Positions 24,195-33,289 of a DNA stretch of 64,000 bases are shown one piece after another. The notes beneath the pieces were generated by a model. The model was not told the DNA's origin and did no database searches. It worked only from the letters and a program-made list of their open reading frames with translations. Each line of letters starts with the position of its first letter. The stretch's first letter is position 1. Location: positions 13,516,001 to 13,580,000 of the forward strand of contig NC_053200.1 in NCBI RefSeq assembly GCF_905163445.1, in the 5' to 3' direction. The stretch is from Pararge aegeria (taxonomy: Eukaryota > Arthropoda > Insecta > Lepidoptera > Nymphalidae). The translations under genes and the position numbers were made by a program.

Positions 24195-24669
24195 ATAGAT
24201 TGAAGATTTGGCTAAGGATCCTAGAGCCAAATTAACTCGACACTATACCGAAGATATCCCAGACGTCAGCCTATACGAGATTAGTGTGGCTCTCAAGCAG
24301 CTTAAAAATGGCAAAGCGCCGGGTGATGACGGAATAACGGCAGAACTCCTGAAGGCAGGTGGAAAACCGATACTGAAAGTCCTTCAGCGATTGTTTGATT
24401 CCGTTATTCACCAAGGCACAACGCCAGAGGCATTGCACAGGAGTGTGGTGGTTCTGTTCTTCAAAAAAGGTGATAATACCTTGTTGAAGAATTACAGACC
24501 CATCTCGCTGCTGAGTCATGTCTACAAGCTGTTTTCGAGAGTCATTACGAATCGTCTCGCTCGTAGGTTTGATGACTTCCAGCCTCCCGAACAAGCCGGT
24601 TTCCGTAAGGGCTTTAGTACCATAGACCACATTCATACGCTGCGGCAGGTTATACAGAAGACAGTATAA
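24195..24669 (+). pseudogene. RTE-like LINE, N-terminal part of the RT domain
   Basis: The frame encodes PRAKLTRHYTEDIPDVS, LKQLKNGKAPGDDGITAELL, LFFKKGDNTLLKNYRPISLL, FSRVITNRLA and EQAGFRKGFSTIDHIHTLRQ, which are RT fingers motifs (K.GKAPG.DG, NYRPISLL, QAGFR.G.ST.DHI). The catalytic FADD box lies further downstream in the family and is absent here: homology stops at QVIQKT before a TAA at 24667, followed by unrelated AT-rich sequence. It is truncated at both ends, without internal stops. The complementary C-terminal part of the same family is at 53.3-54.2 kb but is a separate insertion. Confidence 0.9.
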
Positions 24670-25075
24670 CCGGCCATCAACGATTATTTTGCTGTACGAA
24701 ACGAAATAAATATTTTTAATTTAATTTAATATGCTTCGAGTTCGAGGCTACCAACAATACTGTGAAAGGATCATCAATTTGACTTAATTAAGCTTTAAAG
24801 TTACAAGAGCAACTTGGGTAAAATTGAGATAGGGAAATAAAATGATCATTTTTACATTATAACATTCGTGAAGACGTGAAGTCGCTTGGCGCGTCGCCAA
24901 GTGTGCAAGCTTCAGAAGTGATGTAACAATATAACATCGGATTTCCTTTATTCCACGGAAATTTTTATTAAAGTTTATCATACAGTTTCTCGCGACTTGA
25001 TATACGCATACACCTTCTGATAAGTATATATTTCGCATTTTGGAAGGACAGGACTTATAACCACCTTAAGGGTTT

Positions 25076-25165
25076 TAACAGTGTCATCGGGGAGATGGAG
25101 CGAGCGCAAAAACTGGCCATGAGGAGAGTCCCAGGGCTCGACAATATCGAGGGGAAGGGCGGACT
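25076..25165 (+). repeat. GC-rich repeat fragment (related to 61.6 kb)
   Basis: GTCATCGGGGAGATGGAGCG, ACTGGCCATGAGGAGAGTCC and CAGGGCTCGACAATATCGAG match the more complete segment at 61620-61700 (SINE-free, GC-rich). It is a probable LINE 5' region or coding scrap; the frame is not kept. Confidence 0.5.
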
Positions 25166-25244
25166 TCGCCTCGAAGATATATTTTGCGCGGTCTCGTACC
25201 TTGGCTAGGTTCTACTTTTCGGACTAGATGGCGTTACAGTCGCT

Positions 25245-25516
25245 GATAAATAAATAATGATAAATAAATAAATATACTACGACAATACACACATCGCCAT
25301 CTAGCCCCAAAGTAAGCGTAGCTTGTGTTATGTGTACTAAGATGACTGATGAATATGTATATGGATAATATACATAAATACTTATAATATACATATAAAC
25401 ACCCAGACACTGAAAAACATTCGTGCTCGTCACACAAACATTTTCCAGTTGTGGGAATCGAACCCACGGCCTTGTACTCAGAAAGCAGGGTCGCTGCAAA
25501 CTGCGCCAATCGGCCG
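25245..25516 (-). mobile_element. SINE-A, full length
   Basis: Head CGGCCGATTGGCGCAGTTTG, box B-like GTGGGTTCGATTCCCACAAC, body GTGTCTGGGTGTTTATATG and CTTTGGGGCTAGATGGCGAT, and tail TTTATTTATTTA with a duplicated TAAATAAATAATGA segment. The open frames on the minus strand here are read-through of the SINE. Confidence 0.85.
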
Positions 25517-25991
25517 TCATAAAGAAGGCATGTAGCATGAGGAATGCGAGCCGTAGCTTATTCCTAAAGGCCTCGATCGCCAGAGAGTCGCACATTGAAA
25601 TCCTGTTAGTTCCAAAATTTGTCTGTATTTTAAAGTTTGAAAACTTGACATTTCCTCCAAGTGCAGCCTAAAATACTGTAATTATATATCATATAACATG
25701 TTAAAGTCCGTTCAGTATTTTTGGAATCCTATTATTTTCAATTAAGCTTTAAAGCCACAACAGTAAACTGGTGGATAATTTAGAAAGGAAATGATTATTA
25801 TTTTTCGTATAAAAATCTCGCGTGCCGCTTGGCACGGGGCCAAGTGTGCGAGCCTGACGGGGTGATGTAACAATATAACATCGAATGTCCTATTTCCCGC
25901 GGACATTTTTACTATACCATATGAAACGGATTATATATCATGCAAATATTTCAGCTCGATCGATGCAGAACTTTTTTGAGTTTTCGAAGCG

Positions 25992-26040
25992 TACACAAAC
26001 CAACATAACATTTTGTATAAATGTTATGTTGGTTTGTGTA
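25992..26040. repeat. 22-bp perfect hairpin
   Basis: The arms 25992-26013 and 26019-26040 are exact reverse complements around a 5-nt loop (TGTAT). The arm starts TACACAAACC. Perfect matching implies recent origin or conversion between the arms. Confidence 0.9.
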
Positions 26041-26069
26041 TATATGTTGGTGTATATATAAGATGAAAC

Positions 26070-26109
26070 AAAAACTATGTCAAAACATCGTTGTTTAGAC
26101 ATAGTTTTT
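26070..26109. repeat. 12-bp hairpin next to the 22-bp hairpin
   Basis: AAAAACTATGTC (26070-26081) pairs with GACATAGTTTTT (26098-26109) around a 16-nt loop. Confidence 0.7.
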
Positions 26110-26462
26110 AATATGAATGAAATAGAATGAATTTCAATAGCAGATATTCTTTTTTATAAAAACTCTTTCAGAGAGAAAACGGATACGTTACATGAGGCCG
26201 TGCTCAGCTTACATGTTTGGAGTGAAGCCAAGCGATGTGAAAAAATTTACTCTTTTAAAAATCACCAGTTTTGGCGTTAAAGTCGTCAGAAAATTGCCAG
26301 CTATTTTATTCAAGCACTTGAAAATAACAATTGTGTAAAATTTTCTTCATTGAATTATCATGTTCTACTACAAATCCCAAGGACCTGGGTTTTCCATTAA
26401 TGAATTCAAGTTCCATAAGTATGTAATTAAACGGACGGAGGAAACAAACTTATATTTATCTA

Positions 26463-26510
26463 CTAGAAAATGCCCTGCGGCTTTGCCCGCTTAAATTATA
26501 CGTACGTAAT
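26463..26510 (-). mobile_element. Helitron-like 3' end
   Basis: The minus strand ends GCGGGCAAAGCCGCAGGGC then ATTTT CTAG, followed by T. It resembles the GCGGGCAACAGCTAG terminus elsewhere but is diverged. The body is not defined. Confidence 0.4.
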
Positions 26511-26950
26511 AACGTATTATACGGACGCAGCGTACTGCTACATGGTCTACAACCTCACTCAATAAATTAGATTCTTAAGGCAAACATTTTTTTCAAAGGT
26601 TACTGGTAGTGCCAAATATACAATACTATGTTAAGTACAGATAGTATTTCAACATATCATACAAACGACTGAGTTGAGGGGTGAATATTTAAATCAATCT
26701 TGGAGTTTAAATAACCCACTATTTGAAACCTTCAATCACGTAATCATTGCTAATCGCAAATGCCCGTCCCGAGGACCTACTTCCGTTTTGGCTTATTTTA
26801 AGACTTTTGATTCTCTATAACAAATGACTGCATTAACAATGTGTTGCCTATCAGCAGCATAACATATCAGTCGATAGCGCTGGGTTAGCGACGTTGGCAC
26901 AAGTTATTAAATGGATGGGTGCCCGTCTTTGGAAGTTTAAAAATATTAAA

Positions 26951-27035
26951 TTGTATTGGATAGAAGCAGGCGTTAATTTGCGGAAATCCATGATATATTA
27001 TGAAAATTAAGCTTCATTTTCTATACTCCGCGAAA
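26951..27035 (+). repeat. Structured repeat, 5' fragment (copy H4)
   Basis: TTGGATAGAAGCAGGCGTTA, TTTGCGGAAATCCATGATAT, AAAATTAAGC and CTATACTCCGCGAAAAGG match the first third of the hammerhead-bearing repeat. The ribozyme-like core is missing. Confidence 0.6.
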
Positions 27036-28214
27036 AGGTTTTAGAGCACAGACCAACCACTCTTCTCCAATGCGGGTTCGTGAGCTGGCTGGTGATTTAT
27101 ACTAAGAGGAAAATAATATTCTCGATCTTTCAGCATTTAAAGTAAATAACAATTGCAAAGCATAGGACCTTCAAAGTGAATGTAAAGGCAAATACCAAAG
27201 TACCAAACACTTATGCTTTATAACAGTAGTTCCAATTCTCAGATTATAGCGAAAGACGCGACGCTCAAAGAACGGCAAACAACGCTGAAGTAATGGATTA
27301 TGCGCTTCAGAACATACCTAATCCATTCCACACATACTTGTTCTATATTGCGCTTTCAACTTTCCTACTGATGTAGGTCGATTCAGATAGTTTTAACAAG
27401 CAGGAACATAAGAATATAGCAGCCTATAGGATGACATGTCCTGTAAGTCTATACTCCTGCGGCGGTCTCCATATTATCTAACTAGATGGCGCCACAAAGA
27501 TCTTGCATCGCGCTAGCGATATGGTCACAAGTAATGACCATATATGTTGTATGTAAATCCATATCCCAGGATAAATAAACGTTCACATATTTATTTATTT
27601 TTATTTGAACATAGGATTTAAATAACCCGATAAAATACTGACGAAGGCTATATCAGCAGAAATTATCCCACAAATCTTTAAACCCAGCGTTACGCTGTTA
27701 AAATCATTAAGGTTAATCAGCTAGACACAATCCGAAAAAAAAACAAAGATTTGAGTTGTAATCATATAAAGCACAGTGAAGCACTCACTTGACACCGATT
27801 TAAAAATACTAATTTTATAGAGCGTTACTAATTCACGGTCAAGATAGCAGCTTGACCTAATTCAGAAAAGAACATGTAACTTCTTTCAATCGGTGAAACC
27901 GGAAATTGGATGTGAACGGAATCTTTACAAATGAACGAAAATTATTATTTCCTCTAAGCCATTTTTCTCATTACAGGCACTTTAAAAACGTCGATGCTTT
28001 CTTTTTAAATGAATAAACTAGGAAAATCAGTATCCATTTATAATTTCTTCCATATTTATATTATTACGAACAGATCTTCCAAAATATACTCTCTACGCAC
28101 GTTTTACTCTGACACCGTGGGGAGTCCGACATCCCTTGATTATGGGACCGAGGTATCCATAAGGCTTTTCCACCACACCAAAAATAGATTCAAAGTTAAA
28201 CAACATAGACTTAC

Positions 28215-28467
28215 CCAACAGTGACGTCGAAAATATTGCTGCCAACCGAGCTGGAGACGGCCATGTCCCCGAAGCCCTTCCTGGCGACGATCACAGACGT
28301 TATGAGGTCCGGCACCGAGGTCCCCGCAGCGAGGAGCGTGAGCCCCATCACCTCCGGGGGCACGTACGCCGCCGCGCCCACTAAGTTCGCCCACCACACC
28401 ATGAGGTAGGAGAAAAACGCTATCCATACTATCGACCCTATAAATGTTACAGGGAAATACTTCTTCC
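28215..28467 (-). CDS. Nckx30C: NCKX exchanger, alpha-2 repeat exon (exon D)
   Basis: Acceptor TTTCCAG precedes 28467 and donor GTAAGT starts at 28214. The exon begins by completing a split Gly, then encodes 83 residues and two bases of the next split Gly. Product residues 166-248 of the partial protein hold KKYFPVTFIGS, a membrane helix (IVWIAFFSYLMVWWANLVG), PPEVMGLTLLAAGTSVPDL, VIVARKGFGDMAVSSSVGSN and IFDVTV. This is the alpha-2 repeat, the most conserved part of the family, which together with alpha-1 forms the ion pocket. The Asp in GTSVPD (residue 218) and the Asp in SNIFD (245) match Asp548 and Asp575 of human NCKX2; the second is linked to K+ dependence. The exon is strongly GC-rich in its centre. 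Confidence 0.97.
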
Positions 28468-28768
28468 CTGGAAAGAAAAGAAAAAAATGGTGATAGGATT
28501 ATTGTTTGGTAATTACGGGGCTATAGTCTTTTTCTTCTTCTTTGATTTATGGCTGACGTAAGTTTATTGGCATCTGACAAATCAACTGTCAATGTCAAAG
28601 GAACTTCAAAAAACTAAGAAGATACGGGCGGTTAGGTTAAGAGCGCGTACGCTGGTTCGGGGAACATACAATATACTTAAACACAACACCAAATACACGG
28701 TGGTGATGAACTAAGAGCGATGGAGAAGAAACCCGGGCCCGGTGACTTCCAGGTAAAAGTGACCATTG

Positions 28769-28830
28769 GCGTGCATTGAGGGTATACACAGGGTATGTAC
28801 TAAATATGGACTAAATGGGAGATATAAAAA
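28769..28830. mobile_element. hAT MITE fragment
   Basis: TTGGCGTGCATTGAGGGTAT and ACACAGGGTATG match the left end of the palindromic MITE subfamily (57204-57409). The right end is not found nearby. Confidence 0.5.
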
Positions 28831-28974
28831 ACTGAAGGATCGGCAGGGTGATTACGTATCTCGCGACAGGCTTGCGACAGGCGTAAATCTTGCAATCACT
28901 GCTGTCAAATGTCACTTTTCTATAAAATAAATAAACAAATGTGACAATGAGGGGCAATTTGGGAATTTATAATT

Positions 28975-29175
28975 TCTGAATTTTCTCTGGCCTGCTCTGA
29001 GTTTACACCCTACCGACAAGGCCGAGCCGCTATGTGATTTAGTGTTCCGGTGCGATGTAGCGTAGAAACTATTAGGGGTTTGACTACCATACTCACTAAC
29101 AGGTTAGCCCGCTACCATCTAAGACTGCATCATCACGCACCTGGTGATTACAGTCAAGGGCTAACTCGTAGTGGA
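28975..29175 (+). mobile_element. SINE-C, body and 3' end
   Basis: CACCCTACCGACAAGGCCGA, TTTAGTGTTCCGGTGCGATG, AACAGGTTAGCCCGCTACCA, ACCTGGTGATTACAGTCAAG and GGCTAACTCGTAGTGG. It is preceded by a decayed TTTCTCTGG segment of the SINE body. Confidence 0.7.
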
Positions 29176-29880
29176 ATATAAAATATATAAATATGAACAT
29201 GATTTCCAAAATGTAACGGTTGAGTAAATTAAATTATCAGAATGGTACACACTATTTGGGTCGCAGTTGCGAGACATCAAATACAATAAGAAAATGATCG
29301 CTTTGGGACATTTCTCGTTTCTAGCCTCTGTACTGAAATATCGATAAAACTACGTGGGTCAATAAACTAACGCAAATAGTTAACTATCATTGATAGTATT
29401 TGCTGTACCGTAAACATTCTAGCTTATCCCCGCTCTATTCCCCGGAGATTCGTCTCTACCCGTCGTTTCTCCAGAGCCAAATAAACTCGATAACTTATAA
29501 ATGGCGCTCGGCACGGAACTTTAGGTATTCGAGGTTTGAAGATTGTTATAAAAGATAAAAAAGATCTTATACCTTGATAGTTTCGGCTGATTGCCCTACC
29601 GGTTTTGTGTGCATAAGTTTTCTGGAAACTACAACTCAATAAATTTACTTCTCTGCGGAAGAACACTTTGGAATACTTGTCTTTTCCTTTAAGGTCGTCG
29701 TCGTCTCTTTCATGATGGGAATTAAAGTGCACATTATCATGTTTTTAACCGGGAAAGCAAGATGTTTTTTTAAATTTTCTTTTGAGGAGGAAATAATCCC
29801 TTCCGACTTCGGCATGTTATAGACTATTAATGATGATATAAATATATTTTATTCTAATCTGAATACAAAGAAAATGTTAC

Positions 29881-30019
29881 CTCTCGGAGTTCTGGTGTCC
29901 GGGAGGGTCATCCAAAGGGGGAAGACAATGGGGGCGACCAACAAATACGTCAGCCTTTTACGGAAACCGGAGGGCCACGACATGTCCAAAGGCGTCGTGT
30001 CGTCCTCCAGGTCTCCAAT
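29881..30019 (-). CDS. Nckx30C: NCKX exchanger, exon C
   Basis: Acceptor TTGCAG precedes 30019 and donor GTAACA starts at 29880. There are 46 codons in phase 0 plus the first G of a split Gly codon. The product begins IGDLEDDTTPLDMSWPSGFR, the acidic end of the cytosolic loop, followed by KRLTYLLVAPIVFPLWMTL, the first membrane helix of the C-terminal half, and PDTRTPR. The W-P-G-..-RKR-TY-..-AP motif is characteristic of animal NCKX proteins. A 1.4-kb intron separates it from exon D. The overlapping plus-strand frame (29874-30062) is a shadow. Confidence 0.95.
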
Positions 30020-30114
30020 CTGCAACAACCATTATAAATACAGGAAACAAGAAATTTTATAGTTTGAATATTTTCCCTGGTCTGGTTGGAGCTACGTCCG
30101 GATAAGATTTTACT

Positions 30115-30576
30115 CTATGGCGCCCACAGGGGACCAGGGTGTGCATAAAGAAGGTAGATGCCATAAAATGGAAACAATGAAAAAAGTCCTATTATAGTAT
30201 AAAGGACTACGTAATCGATAAAAAAGCTTGGGTGTAAATTATTGCTCTAACCAGGCTGCTCTTCTAATAATTTTAAATAACATTGTGAGATGGTGATAAC
30301 AAAAAAAAACCCACCCGGCTAAATTTGTTGTGGGCTTCTTCTTAGACCAGGACGCGTTTGGAACCCTCGTAGCTTTAGTTTTAGGTTTACGAATGTGGTT
30401 ATACCCACCATTTACTACCGTGTAATTCTTATATACGCATCAAAAGTGCCACCTAGGGACTACTTGAATAAAGTTTTTTTTGACTTTGACTTTGACTTAT
30501 TGTTCTTTCTTATAAGGTATACAAAAATTTAAGGGGAAGGCAGTGTTTTTCTGCATTTTTGAAGTGCACGCCACTG
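30115..30576. mobile_element. hAT MITE split by a LINE 3' end
   Basis: The left part (GACCAGGGTGTGCATAAAGA, then TGCCATAAAATGGAAACAAT) and the right part (AATTTAAGGGGAAGGCAGTG, then GTGCACGCCACTG ending 30576) are the two halves of the 1767-1910 MITE in reverse. They are separated by an insertion at about 30190-30500. The flanks (ATTTTACT at 30107-30114, ATTGTAGT at 30577-30584) agree at 6 of 8 positions, as expected of an old 8-bp target duplication. Confidence 0.65.
30190..30500 (+). mobile_element. LINE-2-family 3' end inserted in a MITE
   Basis: GAGATGGTGATAACAAAAAA, GTTGTGGGCTTCTTCTTAGA, CCAGGACGCGTTTGGAACCC, TCGTAGCTTTAGTTTTAGG and the tail TTTGACTTTGACTTTGACTT. The same 3' UTR occurs at 39.4, 42.7, 46.3, 60.7 and 62.2 kb. 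The tail repeat marks the 3' end, so the copy is in plus orientation and 5'-truncated. Confidence 0.8.
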
Positions 30577-30814
30577 ATTGTAGTCAAGGGGTTACTAGCA
30601 GTGTATTAAAATGTCCAGGAACTATTTTTGGGTTTTGAACTCCACTGCTAATTACTCCTTTACTGCCCGGAGTTAAGAAATTTAAAGCCCACCATCCCGC
30701 ATTGGAGCAATGCGAAAGGTCTATGCTCTAAAACCGTGTCTCCTATTAGAGTAAGGCTTTTGTTTTTTTTATTTAATTTTATTCCACAACTATTACAGTA
30801 CAAGTATACTAGTA

Positions 30815-30990
30815 GTCACATTAAACACTTAGCCCTAATTGGTTTCATGGTAACTAGCCATAGCCAAAGCCTCCCAACTCACCATACAAGAAAATTCAGA
30901 AATTAAAAATTCAAACATTGCCCTGTCGGGATTCGAACCTGGGACCTCCGACTTAAAACCACAGCGCTAAGTCACCGTGTATATAATACG
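30815..30990 (-). mobile_element. SINE-C head fragment
   Basis: CCCTAATTGGTTTCATGGTA, ACTAGCCATAGCCAAAGCC, the box B complement GTCGGGATTCGAACCTGGGA and ACCACAGCGCTAAGTCACCG read as SINE-C head on the minus strand. Confidence 0.65.
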
Positions 30991-31039
30991 CTTTTAGTAT
31001 AAAGCTTATATACAGCCTTTATATATGAAGCTATTCATC

Positions 31040-31352
31040 GTCGTTATCATCATATGAACCCTTTACCAGCCCACTACAGGGTACGGGTCTCCTCCCACAA
31101 TGAGAAAGGGTTAAGGCCGTAGTCCACCATGCTGGCCCAGTGCGGATTGTTGGACTCCACACACCTTTGAGAACATTATGTAGAACTATCAGGCATGCAG
31201 GTTTCCTCATGATGTTTTTCCTTCATCGTTGAAGCAAGTTATATTTTATTAACTTAAAACGCACATAACTTATAAAAGTTAGAGGTGCGTGCTGGGATTC
31301 GAACTCGGCCCCCCCGAAAGTGAAGTCGATACTGGGCTATCATCGCTTCATA
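31040..31352 (-). mobile_element. SINE-B, essentially full length
   Basis: From TCATCATATGAACCCTTTAC through GGCCGTAGTCCACCATGCTG, TTTTCCTTCATCGTTGAAGC and AAAACGCACATAACTTATAA to the head GTGCTGGGATTCGAACTCGG and CTGGGCTATCATCGCTTCAT. The reverse complement starts with a tRNA-like head (GCGATGATAGCCCAGT with box B GAGTTCGAATCCCAGC). It is the reference copy for this family here. Confidence 0.85.
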
Positions 31353-31744
31353 TTAAGCTTTAGATACCGAGTTTTAAGATGATTTTTAGTTCCTTGTAGC
31401 TACTTCTAACCCTCTGAGCCGACCCTAGTAGATGTAAAGAACATCTTGCGGTATTTTCGCTTTACGCGTGTACACAACTCTATCGGGATTACCGTCTGCC
31501 AGTATTATTACTGGTTTTGGCACATGACCAAAGAGGCTTACAAACTTCGCTCGCAAATAGCGTTAGCAAACATGTCACATTAAATGCCACCCTGTGTTGG
31601 GATCTTTTTGAGATGATTGCAAAACTTTTGGAGAACAAACGAGGTACCGACGTCAAATTTGGCTAACGTAACGCTCGTGTTTCACTCTTTGCGTTGCTAA
31701 ATTACTAAGTATAAAGATTTCTGAGCTTGTAATTATTTCTGAAT

Positions 31745-32150
31745 GAGAAATCTGTATGGCAACCCCGCACCGGTAAACGGAGCGTAGGTCGGGCCCCAAC
31801 CAGGTGGGCAGATGACATCAGGCGAGTCGCTGGGAGCCGCAGGCGGCCCAGGACTTTGGATTGCGGAACAGTGGATGTCCATTGAAACGATGATAAAAAT
31901 AATGATGATTAAAACATGCAGTGCATTTTGTCCAAAAACAGCCGACGATCGACGTAGCTCAGCGAGTCGCGAAGTTGTAACCAATGATGCGTAGGCGGGA
32001 TACATAGCTCGGAGCAACATGAATGATGGGACGAGACGCTGTAATGGGGATCTCGAATTGGTAATTAAAGCGTTGTAAGACCTTCGGCGTGGACAGATGA
32101 CTACAAACAAGTCGCAGGGGACCGCTTTACGGCACAAAGCCTATGTGCAG
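31745..32150 (+). pseudogene. RTE-like LINE relics, C-terminal pieces
   Basis: Two adjacent decayed pieces. 31745-31885 encodes WQPRTGKRSVGRAPTRWADD and IRRVAGSR, matching the C-terminus at 54.0 kb. 31925-32150 keeps CTCAGCGAGTCGCGAAG, GGGATACATAGCTCGGAGCA and CCTATGTGCAGCAG from the same region with frameshifts. They represent a broken or duplicated 3' end. The structured repeat starts ~25 bp downstream. Confidence 0.7.
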
Positions 32151-32174
32151 CAGAGAATTGGTTTACATGATATT

Positions 32175-32430
32175 GATGATCATAAAATATTGGATCGAAG
32201 CAGGCGTTACTTTGCGGAAATCCGTGATATTTTATGAAAATTAAGCTTAATTTTTCTATAGTCCGCAAAAGCAGGCCAGCAAGACTTAACAATTATTCAT
32301 TGTAAAGTCAATATCTCCTGAGGATGCTCCGGTTTCGGAGCGAAACGTGCGTAGAGGGTAGATTGCCGGAGATCTGTTTGGTGTGGAGTATAAGGGTTAC
32401 AGAAATTATAAATTACGCCGTACAGATTCT
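32175..32430 (+). repeat. Structured dispersed repeat with hammerhead-like core, copy H2
   Basis: This is the best copy. Order: TTGGATCGAAGCAGGCGTTA; arm TTTGCGGA (32211-32218); the perfect palindrome AAAATTAAGCTTAATTTT (32237-32254); matching arm TCCGCAAA (32262-32269); CAGGCCAGCAAGACTTAAC; hammerhead-like core (32314-32357); then GATTGCCGGAGATCTG and ACAGATTCTCCTGCTG. The paired arms around the palindrome suggest an RNA with a long hairpin upstream of the ribozyme-like core. It encodes no protein. Confidence 0.75.
32314..32357 (+). ncRNA. Hammerhead-ribozyme-like motif, copy H2
   Basis: TCTC (32314-32317); CTGAGGA (32318-32324); extra T (32325); stem II GCTCCG/CGGAGC (32326-32331 and 32336-32341, six Watson-Crick pairs) with loop GTTT; GAA (32342-32344); stem III ACG/CGT (32345-32347 and 32350-32352); A32353 as the expected cleavage base of a GUA triplet; GAGG (32354-32357) pairing with TCTC. 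All invariant core letters of the hammerhead are present in order. Departures are the extra T after A9 and a very short stem III, the latter known from Penelope-like-element hammerheads. Confidence 0.55.
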
Positions 32431-32454
32431 CCTGCTGTACCAGTATATGAATTA

Positions 32455-32700
32455 TTTATATATATAGATAGCCTTGTGGGGAAGGCTTCGGCTTCCTTTT
32501 CGGAGGGTCTGAGTACGATTCCCGGCACGCACATATCAAAAATTGAGATTCTGACGCGACAGAACGCAAACCCACATCTTTCTGGCTTATCGTTATAAAT
32601 GTCGGCGCTGACGGGTAAGCGAACTGTGGCCGAATTGGCCTCGCGCGATAAGCCCGAATGATGCGGGTTCAAGTCCCACGGGATTCGCAATATTTGATAT
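32455..32700 (+). mobile_element. Two tRNA-like SINE heads
   Basis: At 32468-32530, GATAGCCTTGTGGGGAAGG and GGTCTGAGTACGATTCCCGG form one tRNA-like head. At 32625-32695, GTGGCCGAATTGGCCTCGCG and ATGCGGGTTCAAGTCCCACG form another. Both have A-box- and B-box-like blocks at suitable spacing but no complete tRNA fold with a CCA-ready acceptor stem. I call them SINE or tRNA-relic heads, not tRNA genes. Confidence 0.5.
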
Positions 32701-32784
32701 ACATTCTAATCTAATAATACGGAATTTACCTTCACTCGACGCCCTGCGTTGGAGAGAGCAATACTCGAGTGGAGCCTGAGAGTT

Positions 32785-33052
32785 CTACGTAATGTTCTCA
32801 AAGGTGTGTGGAGTCCACCAGAGCCTTAATGCCTTCAAATTGTGGGAGGACCCGTGCCCTGTAGCCAGTGGCGTGCACTGGGTTTCTTACCAGGGTATGC
32901 ATACAGTGGGAAAATAGCATGAAATGGCAAAAATCCTCCTCTTATACGAGCTATACATACATTATAGGGTAGGCAGTGCTTTTGTGCCTCTATTAAGTGC
33001 ACGCCACTGCCTGTAGTGGGCCGTTAATGGGTTGATATGATGCTGATGATGA
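32785..33052 (+). mobile_element. SINE-B 3' part, split by a MITE
   Basis: AATGTTCTCAAAGGTGTGTG, GAGTCCACCAGAGCCTTAAT, TTGTGGGAGGACCCGTGCCC, then the insertion at 32866-33009, then GGGCCGTTAATGGGTTGATA and a GATGATGA tail. Uninterrupted SINE-B copies read CCCTGTAGTGGGCC at this point, giving the empty site. It lies ~40 bp from exon B. Confidence 0.85.
32866..33009. mobile_element. hAT-type MITE, 144 bp, inside SINE-B
   Basis: Terminal repeats CAGTGGCGTGCACT and AGTGCACGCCACTG. The target duplication is CCTGTAGC (32858-32865) and CCTGTAGT (33010-33017), 7 of 8 identical; the SINE-B consensus supports CCTGTAGT as ancestral. Same length as the copy at 1767. Confidence 0.92.
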
Positions 33053-33092
33053 CATTTCGTGAATTGACTCAGAGTACAAAAATATGGCTTAC

Positions 33093-33289
33093 TTCTTCTA
33101 TAACATCTAACTGGACGTCCGCAAGACCTCCATTGGGGAGGTCCAGGGGTGTCTCTTTGGCCTGGGCAGCTGCCGCGGAATGCCTCGCGGCTGCGGCCCC
33201 GGCACCTCCCGCCGTCGGCTTTGTCGCCTCAAGCAGCACCTTCAGCGAGGCTATCGCGTGTAGCTGCGTCGCCTTCTCGTCTACTTTAC
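33093..33289 (-). CDS. Nckx30C: NCKX exchanger, cytosolic-loop exon (exon B)
   Basis: Acceptor GTTCCCAG precedes 33289 and donor GTAAGC starts at 33092. The first two bases complete the split Gly, then 65 codons end in phase 0. The product is KVDEKATQLHAIASLKVLLE, ATKPTAGGAG, an Ala-rich run, AKETPLDLPNGG and DVQLDVIEE. VDEKATQLHAIASLKVLL is a conserved segment of the central loop of insect and vertebrate NCKX proteins; the Ala/Gly-rich and acidic remainder is variable. The exon is GC-rich; the overlapping plus-strand frame is a shadow. Confidence 0.95.

Noticed and set aside
25224..25595. 123-codon minus-strand frame
   Set aside because: It reads through SINE-A and its flanks; the same peptide pieces recur at 47.2 and 52.5 kb wherever the SINE occurs.
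28140..28427. 95-codon minus-strand frame over exon D in a second frame, and the plus-strand frame at 28221-28409
   Set aside because: Shadow frames of exon D; the frame with the alpha-2 repeat joins correctly to both neighbours.
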